Assembly: GCA_022565015.1 (NCBI GenBank)
Contig: JADFKI010000216.1
Coordinates: forward strand, 1-6,450
DNA length: 6,450 nt
Source of the DNA: Chloroflexota bacterium
GTDB lineage: Bacteria; Chloroflexota; Dehalococcoidia; Lucifugimonadales; JADFKI01
Direction: 5' to 3'
A program made the translations under genes and the position numbers. Positions 1 to 5,696 of this stretch are shown here, piece by piece. Every line of letters starts with the position of its first letter. Position 1 is the first letter of the stretch. A model generated the notes under the pieces. The model was not told where the DNA came from and did not search any database. It was given only the letters and a program-made list of their open reading frames with translations.

Positions 1-802
1 CGGCCAGGCCGAAGTCGCCTATCTTGGCCACACCGTCCGAGGTCAGCCACACATTGCCGGGCTTGAGGTCGCGGTGGACGATGCCCTTGGAGTGGGCGAA
101 GTCCAGGCCGCGACACGTCTCCACGGCGATGCGGATGGCCTGCTCCAGGGGTAGCTTGTGGTCGGGCGCATCCTCGACTATTCCTTCGACGTCGCCGCCG
201 CCCATGAGCTCCGTCACCATGAAGGGCTGTCTTGTAGCCTGTCCTGAGCCCGTCGAAGGATGCCCGCCGACCGGGTCTACGCCGGACGAGTCGATCTCGC
301 CAAGGTCGAAGACGGTGACGATATGAGGATGCGAGCCGAGCCTGCCCATTGCCTGGGCCTCGCGGGAAATCCGGATGCGGGAGACCTCGTCCAGGCTCTC
401 GGTCTTGATGAGCGCAAATGCCACGTCCCTATCCAACAATTCGTCATGAGCTAAAAAAACCTTCTTCTTGCCGCCCTCGCCCAGGAAGCGCTTGACGACA
501 TAGCGCCCGTTGGCGAAGGAGGAGGGAGTGCTGTCTGAAGAAAAAACGTCGGTAGGAGACGCAACCCGGGCGGATGCAGGCTGTGAAGTCGCCGATGCTT
601 CCTCGCCGTCATCAGCGGATGTGCCGCCCGGTAGGGAGCGCTCGGCAGCTTCAAGATACGTCTGAGCATCTTCGTTGTCGGGATCAAGTGCCTGGACCGC
701 CAAGGCATGCCGTCTTACGGCTTCCCAATCGTATACTCCCAACGCCTCTTCCGCGTCATCAAGGATTCGGTCTATTTGGCGCTGCACACGCTCGCTCGGC
801 AT
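1..802 (-). CDS. Hanks-type serine/threonine protein kinase, N-terminal part (runs off the left edge)
   Basis: This gene encodes a cytoplasmic protein kinase that would phosphorylate Ser/Thr on unknown targets. It is partial: 267 whole codons are present and the frame is still open at base 1. Residues 1-57 form a helical, single-TPR-like segment (DWEAVRRHALAV, then ALDPDN), followed by a Ser/Thr/Ala-rich linker to about residue 97. The kinase domain starts at GRYVVKRFLGEGG. Visible motifs are the glycine loop GEGGKKKV (108-115), the beta3 lysine in VAFALIK (K133), the helix-C glutamate in REAQ (E148), the catalytic loop HRDLKPGN (D245, K247, N250) and DFG (263-265), so it looks active. Residues of about 177-191, between beta4 and beta5, are encoded by an embedded dispersed repeat. 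The ATG at 802 is preferred because AGGAG lies 9 nt upstream; the in-frame ATG at 811 directly abuts that AGGAG. Related proteins often carry further C-terminal ATPase or sensor domains, which cannot be seen here. Confidence 0.93.
   Translation of the reverse strand, partial: MPSERVQRQIDRILDDAEEALGVYDWEAVRRHALAVQALDPDNEDAQTYLEAAERSLPGGTSADDGEEASATSQPASARVASPTDVFSSDSTPSSFANGRYVVKRFLGEGGKKKVFLAHDELLDRDVAFALIKTESLDEVSRIRISREAQAMGRLGSHPHIVTVFDLGEIDSSGVDPVGGHPSTGSGQATRQPFMVTELMGGGDVEGIVEDAPDHKLPLEQAIRIAVETCRGLDFAHSKGIVHRDLKPGNVWLTSDGVAKIGDFGLA
238..262. repeat. Small dispersed repeat (PEPVEG-type) embedded in the kinase gene
   Basis: The plus strand holds CCTGTCCTGAGCCCGTCGAA and continues GGATG. 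The core closely matches a short dispersed element common in several bacterial genomes, whose translation in one frame gives the tell-tale peptide PEPVEG. Read on the plus strand here it gives CPEPVEG. In the kinase frame it reads HPSTGSGQA, with no stop, so the kinase frame is kept. Only one copy lies in this window. Its identity as a dispersed element comes from recall, not from a search. Confidence 0.65.
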
Positions 803-811
803 ATAGCTCAT

Positions 812-816
812 CTCCT
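812..816 (-). promoter_or_regulatory. Ribosome binding site deciding the kinase start
   Basis: The minus strand reads AGGAG here. It touches the ATG at 811 with no spacer but sits 9 nt before the in-frame ATG at 802, which makes 802 the more likely start. Confidence 0.6.
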
Positions 817-829
817 GGGTAATGGGCCG

Positions 830-858
830 AGTCTAGCAAGGTGTGGATAGGTCGTCAA
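830..858 (-). promoter_or_regulatory. Predicted sigma70-type promoter of the kinase gene
   Basis: On the minus strand, TTGACG (858-853) is followed after exactly 17 nt by TAGACT (835-830). This is close to the TTGACA-N17-TATAAT consensus. Transcription would start near 823, leaving a very short leader before the ribosome binding site at 816-812. The call rests only on motif match and position. Confidence 0.55.
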
Positions 859-1065
859 CTACATGCACGATTGTCCGGACTGATTCTCCCTGCCCACACG
901 TTATTGCCGCGGATAAATGCCGCTCCGGCCATGAAAAGATCGCCCCCGCAGCGGGCCTTGACTGGCTGGTAAGCGAGTACACGCACGCAGGGGGCGCAGG
1001 CACGATATGCCGTCCGGCCGCCATGAGAGCACTACGGCGCGGGGGCCTACTCGCGGGCAGAGGTT
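859..1065. other. Divergent intergenic region with no recognisable gene
   Basis: This is the interior of the roughly 320-base region between the kinase and the receiver gene. Open frames exist on both strands (for example 843-1094 plus and 833-1111 minus), but their translations show no family resemblance and they overlap each other, so I do not call a gene. Two weak structural features are visible. An 8-bp palindrome GTCCGGAC lies at 873-880, about 15 bases upstream of the kinase -35. CGCCCCC (941-947) is complementary to GGGGGCG (990-996) across a long loop. Either could be an operator or mRNA structure, or chance in GC-rich DNA. Confidence 0.4.
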
Positions 1066-1095
1066 TTGTCCGAACCAATCCTGCCAACCTATAAA
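1066..1095 (+). promoter_or_regulatory. Predicted promoter of the response regulator gene
   Basis: TTGTCC (1066-1071) is followed after 18 nt by TATAAA (1090-1095). Transcription would begin near 1102, about 30 nt before the start codon. The -10 box is good, and the -35 matches the consensus at four of six positions. The call is based only on motif and placement. Confidence 0.45.
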
Positions 1096-1118
1096 AGGTA
1101 AGAATGAGCACTGATGAC

Positions 1119-1124
1119 GGGGAG
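1119..1124 (+). promoter_or_regulatory. Ribosome binding site of the response regulator
   Basis: GGGGAG lies 8 nt before the ATG at 1133. A second GGAG at 1127-1130 is only 2 nt away and so less suitable. Together they support the ATG at 1133. Confidence 0.55.
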
Positions 1125-1132
1125 TCGGAGTA

Positions 1133-1615
1133 ATGCCAAATAAAGTCCTAATCGTGGACGATGAACTTGCAATACGTGAAATGCTCAAGGACGTTTTAGA
1201 GGAAGCGGGACACGAAACAGAGGTGGCCCCTTGCGCCGAAGACGCACTTGAGATGATGCCACACTACAAGCCAGACATAATAGTCTCTGACGTCTGGATG
1301 CCTGGAATGGACGGGCATACCTTCTGCCAGACCGCCCGCAGAATGTCGGATGCATCGATACTGATGATTTCTGGAATACCCAGTGAAATCTCGGTGCTTC
1401 AAAAAAAGCAGGATGAAGCGGACGATTTTCTGATTAAGCCCTTTGATGTCGAAAATTTCGTAGAGCGGATTGAGGCCTTGCTCGAGAAGAGGCGAATCGC
1501 CCTGGACCATCCGTCCGATGATGAGCATCACCTGGTGCAGATATACCAAGAGCTATCTGAGACGGGCAGGGCGTTACTCATGAAGGAAGCAAGGAAGATT
1601 TCAGCCGAGGATTGA
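1133..1615 (+). CDS. Response regulator with a single CheY-like receiver domain and short C-terminal helical tail
   Basis: This is a complete 160-residue cytoplasmic phospho-receiver. The receiver fills residues 3 to about 118 and has all the expected residues: the acidic pair D9-D10 in VLIVDDE, phosphoacceptor D53 in IVSDVWMPGMDG, the Ser/Thr switch position S80 in LMISG, and K102 in LIKPFD. It should therefore accept phosphate from a histidine kinase. Residues 119-160 are a charged, predicted helical tail (VQIYQELSETGRALLMKEARKI) with no DNA-binding or enzymatic domain I recognise, so output is probably by protein contact. No histidine kinase lies in the window. The neighbour is a divergent Ser/Thr kinase, which raises but does not prove cross-talk. 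The start is supported by GGGGAG 8 nt upstream. The gene is convergent with the block to its right. Confidence 0.93.
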   Translation: MPNKVLIVDDELAIREMLKDVLEEAGHETEVAPCAEDALEMMPHYKPDIIVSDVWMPGMDGHTFCQTARRMSDASILMISGIPSEISVLQKKQDEADDFLIKPFDVENFVERIEALLEKRRIALDHPSDDEHHLVQIYQELSETGRALLMKEARKISAED

Positions 1616-1676
1616 TGCGGTCATGCCTGACTGCGGGTGGGTGTTCGGCTATCCAGGCTCGCGGCGAGAGCATTCA

Positions 1677-1716
1677 ATGCCGGAACTACCTATAAATATA
1701 TAGGCGTTTCCGGCGT
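1677..1716. repeat. Interrupted inverted repeat / hairpin between convergent genes
   Basis: The site has nested arms. GCCGGAA (1679-1685) pairs with TTCCGGC (1708-1714), and CCTATA (1689-1694) pairs with TATAGG (1699-1704). A 4-nt loop (AATA) sits at the centre and a 3x3 internal loop separates the arms. The outer bases extend the stem by a further A-T pair past a G-T wobble. It lies 60 bases past the receiver gene stop and 46 bases before the end of the convergent DUF6166-like gene, a typical place for a bidirectional terminator. No T tract follows on either strand, so it is not a classical intrinsic terminator. A protein-binding site is equally possible. Confidence 0.6.
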
Positions 1717-1762
1717 ATAAACGGGACAGAGGATGCGTGACTTCGCAGGTTCGACGGCGAGC

Positions 1763-2101
1763 CTACGAGGCGGCTAGAGGATGGTGCTCGTTGATCCAGT
1801 CCCATATCTGTGACTCACGCAGGCCCCATTCATCCCAGGCAAATCTTGAAACCACGTCCAGCTTGAACCAGTGGTAATGCCTCTCAGCGTAGGCATCGTT
1901 CCCGGTAACGTCGGCCAGGATGGCAAGAGCGAGCTGCGCAGGGCCGCCCGTGCCGTAGCCCCACTCCAGTGTTGTCGAGTGCTCGTTGAGATCCAGCCTG
2001 GGGGATAGCGGGCGGCGCTCGTCGCCCCGTGTCACATCCACGACAACACCTGGGTTCTCGCCGTACATAACGCGCTTTCCCGTGTACAGCCTTTCAGACA
2101 T
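1763..2101 (-). CDS. Small DUF6166-like protein of unknown function
   Basis: This is a 112-residue soluble protein with no signal peptide or membrane segment. The order of features matches what I recall of DUF6166: an opening LYTGKR, a central LSPRLDLNEHS followed by EWGYG (46-50) and the hallmark GGPAQLALAILAD (52-64), then YHWFK and a Trp-rich helical end (WDEWGLRESQIWDWI). The function of the family is unknown to me. The ATG at 2101 is chosen because it sits just before the conserved opening; a GTG at 2140 would add 13 residues with no clear ribosome binding site. The gene lies about 90 bases downstream of the RidA-like gene on the same strand, so co-transcription is possible. Family assignment is from recall. 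Confidence 0.8.
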   Translation of the reverse strand: MSERLYTGKRVMYGENPGVVVDVTRGDERRPLSPRLDLNEHSTTLEWGYGTGGPAQLALAILADVTGNDAYAERHYHWFKLDVVSRFAWDEWGLRESQIWDWINEHHPLAAS

Positions 2102-2192
2102 TACGCCCACACTCTCGCGATCTGCACTAGATATTGGCACGCCGATATTCTGAACGGCGTTAATACGCTGATGGCGAAAAAGGGGGAATTGT

Positions 2193-2855
2193 TCAGCGCG
2201 AGGCCTTCACCTTGTTCAGCATTACCGGGGGCAGGGGAAAGAGCCAGCCTCGATTTCGAATGATGTCCTGCGCAAGCTGCGGCGGAATCGCGACGATGAT
2301 CTCCGGCTCGATCGAGAATTTCCCGTCGAAGCCGCCGATGGCGCTGCGGGCGTGAATGCCTGCGAATCCGCCGGAGTCGACGCCGTTTTCAGCGTACGAG
2401 CTCCTTGGGCCGCCGAATATCGACTGCCACCTGAAGGAAAAGCCGTTGGTGACGGGAGGCCCGGCGCTTGTCACGCCTCCGCCCGGCGTCACGACCATCC
2501 CCAGCGCCTTTACGGTGTAGAGAACGTCGTTGAGGTCGCCCTCGCCGCCGCAGGACAGCGCCCAGTGCAGCCGCGTGATCAGCACATCGGCCGCCTCTTG
2601 AGCGCCCTGAAAGCCGTGCTTGATCGTTTCGGGATCGTCGCTCATTGGCAGCGTGCCCCCGGACGTGCCCGAGAGATACACCAGCCCGCTCTCCTGGAAA
2701 ACGACACCCGCGATACCGGCGTTCGCAAGGGAGACCACGTTATCGTCGAAGGTCCCCAGTTGGACTCCCAGGTCCTTGATTCTGTCATAAACGTCGAAGG
2801 TCCGCCTTAGCTCGCTGGGGATAATGGCGTCGTCGTAGTACTTGCTCACATTCAT
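2193..2855 (-). CDS. RidA/YjgF/UK114-family protein, extended form
   Basis: RidA-family proteins are small soluble trimers; the best-studied members hydrolyse reactive enamine/imine intermediates. Family signals here are LGVQLG, SGLVYLSGTSGG (about 56-67), GAQEAADVLITRL in the first long helix, DVLYTVKALGMV as the second strand, and HARSAIGG followed by FSIEPEIIVAI. The Arg in HARSAIG (about R170) corresponds to the carboxylate-binding Arg of canonical RidA, and the following Glu is also present. At about 220 residues it is far longer than the usual 125-150: there is an N-terminal extension, an insertion rich in Gly/Ser/Pro (about 123-164), and a C-terminal tail of roughly 30 residues. It may therefore be a subfamily with a different substrate. 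Start codons compete (GTG 2858, ATG 2855, GTG 2846); AAGG sits just upstream, and I chose the ATG. Confidence 0.82.
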   Translation of the reverse strand: MNVSKYYDDAIIPSELRRTFDVYDRIKDLGVQLGTFDDNVVSLANAGIAGVVFQESGLVYLSGTSGGTLPMSDDPETIKHGFQGAQEAADVLITRLHWALSCGGEGDLNDVLYTVKALGMVVTPGGGVTSAGPPVTNGFSFRWQSIFGGPRSSYAENGVDSGGFAGIHARSAIGGFDGKFSIEPEIIVAIPPQLAQDIIRNRGWLFPLPPVMLNKVKASR

Positions 2856-2926
2856 CACCTTGGCACGGAGTGGACTCGTAGCTCTTCTCGGACGCGGCGA
2901 ATGTTAGCAGAATGTGGCGGCCCTGG

Positions 2927-2962
2927 AAAGACATGGGAGCGAGCACAAGGCCCGCTCCCATG
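2927..2962 (-). terminator. Probable intrinsic terminator of the cytochrome oxidase operon
   Basis: CATGGGAGCG (2932-2941) and CGCTCCCATG (2953-2962) form a perfect 10-bp stem with an 11-nt loop. On the minus strand the stem is followed by TCTTT, a weak but real T-rich tail. It begins 33 bases after the ctaE stop codon, where an operon end is expected. The short T tract keeps this from being certain. Confidence 0.65.
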
Positions 2963-2995
2963 CCGCACGTTAGTACCGCCCCTGGATGGACGGCC

Positions 2996-3589
2996 CTACT
3001 TGACCAGATAGAGGGTCGGGTAGATGAACACCCATGCCACGTCCACGAAGTGCCAGTACTTGACCGAGACCTCTACGCCCCAATAGTTGCCCTTGCCGAA
3101 TCTGCCCGGCTTCCTGCCGAGATAGTAGACGATGCCCAGCAGAATCAAGCCGGTGAGCACGTGAGTCGCGTGAATGCCCGTAGTCGTAAAGAAGATCGAC
3201 CCGAAGATGTTGGAGGGTGGGAAGTGTTGGTAGCCTTCGAACCACTCGAAGCCGACCCCGGCCATGAAGACCAGACCCAGGAGTATCGTGCCGATGATGT
3301 TGCGCTTGAACTGAGCGTTGTCGCCGTTGGCCGCTGCCGTCTCCGCCCTGTAGGCGGTAAGGCTGCTCAGAAGCAAGACCGCCGTGATCATTAGACCCAA
3401 CACCTGGTTCAGCTCGTCGGGCTTCTGGACCCCCTGCAAGTAAAAGCGTGTGGAAATCAGGACGCCGAAGAGAAACGTCTCGGAGAGGAAGAACATCCAG
3501 ATGCCAACGCGGTTAATGGAAACGCGAGCGGCCCCGAGCCTGCTTTCTACGGCATGATGTACGCCTGAGATCGTCGCCATGTCTCTCAT
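2996..3589 (-). CDS. ctaE: Cytochrome c oxidase subunit III, short five-helix form
   Basis: This is an inner-membrane accessory subunit of the aa3-type oxidase that packs against subunit I and stabilises proton uptake and turnover. The 197-residue length fits the bacterial form that lacks the first two of the seven canonical helices. Five membrane segments are visible at about 28-48, 63-80, 98-116, 136-156 and 177-195. Family motifs are WMFFLSETFLF with the conserved Glu (E37), GFEWFEGY, TTTGIHATHVLTG (H140, H143), and the C-terminal YWHFVDVAWVFIY. The ATG at 3589 overlaps the ctaF stop as ATGA, implying translational coupling. GAGGAG (3597-3592) is only 2 nt from it but 11 nt from a second in-frame ATG at 3580, so the true start may be three codons later. 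It is intact and last in the operon. Confidence 0.95.
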   Translation of the reverse strand: MRDMATISGVHHAVESRLGAARVSINRVGIWMFFLSETFLFGVLISTRFYLQGVQKPDELNQVLGLMITAVLLLSSLTAYRAETAAANGDNAQFKRNIIGTILLGLVFMAGVGFEWFEGYQHFPPSNIFGSIFFTTTGIHATHVLTGLILLGIVYYLGRKPGRFGKGNYWGVEVSVKYWHFVDVAWVFIYPTLYLVK

Positions 3590-3801
3590 TTCTCCTCATG
3601 CGAGCTGCGGAAGGCGCGGGTAAAGTGCATGAAGTACTCCACGATTAGCCAGGCCTTGACCAACGCGAATATGACGAGGAGTAGATTTGCGCCTGTGTTC
3701 ATATAGATGGCGACCGCGAATTCCATCGCCGTCAATACGGCCAACAGCGCGATGACCCTCAGCCCCAGGCGCGTCTTTCCGCTCTTTCCCGAATCGTTCA
3801 A
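3586..3801 (-). CDS. ctaF: Cytochrome c oxidase subunit IV, prokaryotic type
   Basis: This is a small integral membrane subunit of the terminal oxidase. The 71-residue protein has two transmembrane helices (about 12-34 and 38-59), with the typical family pattern LTAMEFAVAIYM in the first, ALVKAWLIVEYFMHF in the second, and a short charged cytoplasmic tail. Such subunits are thought to aid assembly or stability rather than catalysis. The start is TTG at 3801, justified by an excellent GGAGGT ribosome binding site 6 nt upstream and by absence of a nearby ATG in frame. It follows ctaD after 37 bases and overlaps ctaE by 4 bases. The order ctaC-ctaD-ctaF-ctaE is common in Gram-positive and Chloroflexota oxidase operons. 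Confidence 0.9.
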   Translation of the reverse strand: MNDSGKSGKTRLGLRVIALLAVLTAMEFAVAIYMNTGANLLLVIFALVKAWLIVEYFMHFTRAFRSSHEEK

Positions 3802-3807
3802 TGCGAT

Positions 3808-3813
3808 ACCTCC
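3808..3813 (-). promoter_or_regulatory. Strong ribosome binding site that supports a TTG start for ctaF
   Basis: The minus strand reads GGAGGT, then a 6-nt spacer, then TTG at 3801. The near-perfect Shine-Dalgarno sequence and ideal spacing make the rare start codon credible. Confidence 0.75.
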
Positions 3814-3838
3814 GTTGAAAATCTAGCTGTGGAGCGGT

Positions 3839-5678
3839 CTAATCGTCCCCGCTTTCTTCGGCCAACCTAAAGGTGGCATGGACCGATCCGGGAACCCCAT
3901 ATCCATACGGGTCGTCCGTGACAACAGGGGGCTGCTCGAAGTTCTCCAGCGGAGGAGGCGACGATGTCTGCCACTCCAGGGTTTTGGCCCGCCACGGATT
4001 TGCCTCCGCCACGGGCCCCCTGACCCACGAGACGACGAAGTTGTAAACGAATACGACGAAGCTCAGCCCGAGCACCAACGAGGCGATGCTGACTAGCAGA
4101 TTTCCCCCGGCCATCGCCTCAGGATAGTCGGCCACGCGTCGGTTCATGCCCTGTATGCCTACCCAGAACATGGCCAGGAACGTGACGTTTTAGGCGATAA
4201 ACATCCACCAGAAATGGAGCTTGCCCAGAGCCTCATTGAACATCCTGCCCGTGACCTTGGGGAACCAGTAGTAAAGCGCACCGAATATGAGGAAGACCTC
4301 ACCGCCCATCATGGTGTAGTGGAAATGGGCCACGACGAAGTAGGTGTCCTGCAGGTTGATATCCGTCGCGACGTCGGCAAGGAAGATGCCCGTCAACCCG
4401 CCTATGAGAAAGTTGAACACCACCCCCATGGCGAACAGCATCGGCGTCCTTAGCCACAGCTTGCCCATCCACAGGGTTCCCAGCGCAGACAGGAACACAA
4501 TGCCCGTGGGAATCGAGATGAGCTCCGTTATGATCATGAACGGCATGTGAAGGAACTGCTCCATGCCGCTCGTGAACAGGTGATGTGCCCAGACTACGAA
4601 GCTGAACACGACTATGCTCATGAAGGCGCCGACCACCAGCTTGTAGGCAAAAACGGGCTTGCGAGCGAAGTGGCTGAGTGTCTCCAGCATTATGCCGAGC
4701 CCCGGGAGTATCATGATGTAAACGGCGGGATGCGAGTAGAACCAGAATATGTGCTCGTAGAGGATAGGCTTGCCCCCGGCTGCGGCGTTGAAGAACACCA
4801 TCCCGCCGACGCGCTCCAGCACGACCATCAGCAGTCCGAAGGCCACGACCTGCGTCGCGGTAAGGCTGATTATGGATGCCGCCAGTATCGACCAGACGAA
4901 TATCGGCAGCCTGCCCCACGTCATGCCTGGCGCGCGCAGGGTGATTATCGTCGTAATGAAGTTCAGGCCGCCGAATATCGAAGATAGGCCAAAGGTTGGT
5001 TATGAAGGCCAGAAGGAACAGCAGCTGTCCGTCGGCATTGACGACGCTCAGTGGCGGATAGGCCATCCAGCCAGAGTCGAAACCCCCGAAGACCGGAGAC
5101 AGTATCAGAAGTATTGCCACCGGCGGCACCATTCAGTAGCTCAGCGCGTTCAGCCTGGGAAACGCGACGTCATCCGCGCCGATCATCATAGGCAGAACAT
5201 AGTTGGCGAAGCCGCCCATGATGATGGCGACGGCGACGGCGACCATTATGATTCCGTGAAGTCCCATGGCCGTGTTGAACTCGTTTGGCCCGAGGAAGTC
5301 CTGGCCGGGACTCATCAATTCGAGGCGAAGCAGTAGTGCGAGCAGCCCCGCAAGCAAGAATAGGACCATGAACGTCGTCAGGTACTGAACGCCTATTACC
5401 TTATGGTCCAGCGAGAACGTAAAGTAGCGCTGCCACCCCTCTGTCCGCCAAGACCTGGGCTTCAGGCCAAACCATTCCCGACTCCATATGCCCCACATAC
5501 CGACGCCCAGCAGCCATCCGAACAGCGCGAAGACGTATCCTATGGCGATCGCGATCTCAGCGGGAGGGCGGCCCGTTATTGCGGCAACTCCCATTCCGAA
5601 ACCGACTCCTATAGCCAGGCCTATTGTTGCGGTTAAGGCCCCTCTTCCCAGGGAGGAAAGCGCTGCGATGAATGCCAT
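3839..5678 (-). pseudogene. ctaD: Cytochrome c oxidase subunit I (A2-type heme-copper oxidase), reading frame broken three times
   Basis: Subunit I holds heme a and the heme a3-CuB centre that reduces oxygen and pumps protons. Joined across its breaks it gives about 612 codons. Residues 1-65 form an unusual extra N-terminal part with two membrane helices; the canonical domain starts at WQRYFTFSLDHK. The expected metal ligands and channel residues are all present: heme ligand H141 (GLHGIIM), CuB ligand and cross-linked Tyr in YSHPAVY (H316, Y320), the HH pair in WAHHLFTSG (365-366), K346 of the K-channel, and H451/H453 in VAHFHY. YSHPAV instead of GHPEV marks an A2-type enzyme. The breaks are TGA at 5135-5133 where Trp is expected (NALSY-W-MVPP), one extra base in the TTT at about 4993-4991, and TAA at 4192-4190 between WWMFIA and NVTFLAM. 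Flanking operon genes are intact. It could be a recent pseudogene or local sequence error. Confidence 0.9.
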
Positions 5679-5690
5679 GGTCCTTTGCGG

Positions 5691-5696
5691 CCTCCT
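5691..5696 (-). promoter_or_regulatory. Ribosome binding site for ctaD overlapping the ctaC stop
   Basis: AGGAGG on the minus strand overlaps the TAG stop of ctaC and lies 12 nt before the ctaD ATG at 5678, a somewhat long spacing. A second, weaker AAGGA (5685-5681) is 2 nt from the ATG. The arrangement ties translation of ctaD closely to ctaC. Confidence 0.5.

Noticed and set aside
843..1094. Open frame of 83 codons in the divergent intergenic region
   Set aside because: There is no ribosome binding site or family resemblance, an equally long frame lies on the opposite strand, and it overlaps both predicted promoters.
1..1615. Classical two-component system made of the kinase and the receiver
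   Set aside because: The kinase has HRDLKPGN and DFG motifs of the Ser/Thr type and no histidine-kinase domain in the visible part.
2352..2810. Plus-strand open frame of 152 codons
   Set aside because: It lies opposite the RidA-like gene, which has clear family motifs. The antisense translation shows nothing recognisable.
2912..3394. Plus-strand open frame of 160 codons
   Set aside because: It covers the oxidase hairpin and the antisense of ctaE, with no family resemblance.
4299..4990. Minus-strand frame continuing from the ATG at 5132 past the frameshift
   Set aside because: Past about base 4990 this frame reads an Arg/His-rich out-of-frame peptide, whereas the adjacent frame carries the conserved oxidase sequence.
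5133..5135. Genome-wide reassignment of TGA to Trp, or selenocysteine insertion
   Set aside because: The receiver and RidA-like genes end with TGA at natural lengths, Trp is otherwise TGG, and a second break (TAA) and a frameshift in the same gene are not explained by recoding. The site is a Trp, not a Cys, position.
4770..5336. Long plus-strand open frame (188 codons) across ctaD
   Set aside because: It is antisense to the conserved oxidase subunit I sequence, its translation is low in hydrophobic structure and resembles no family, and GC-rich genes often leave such shadow frames.
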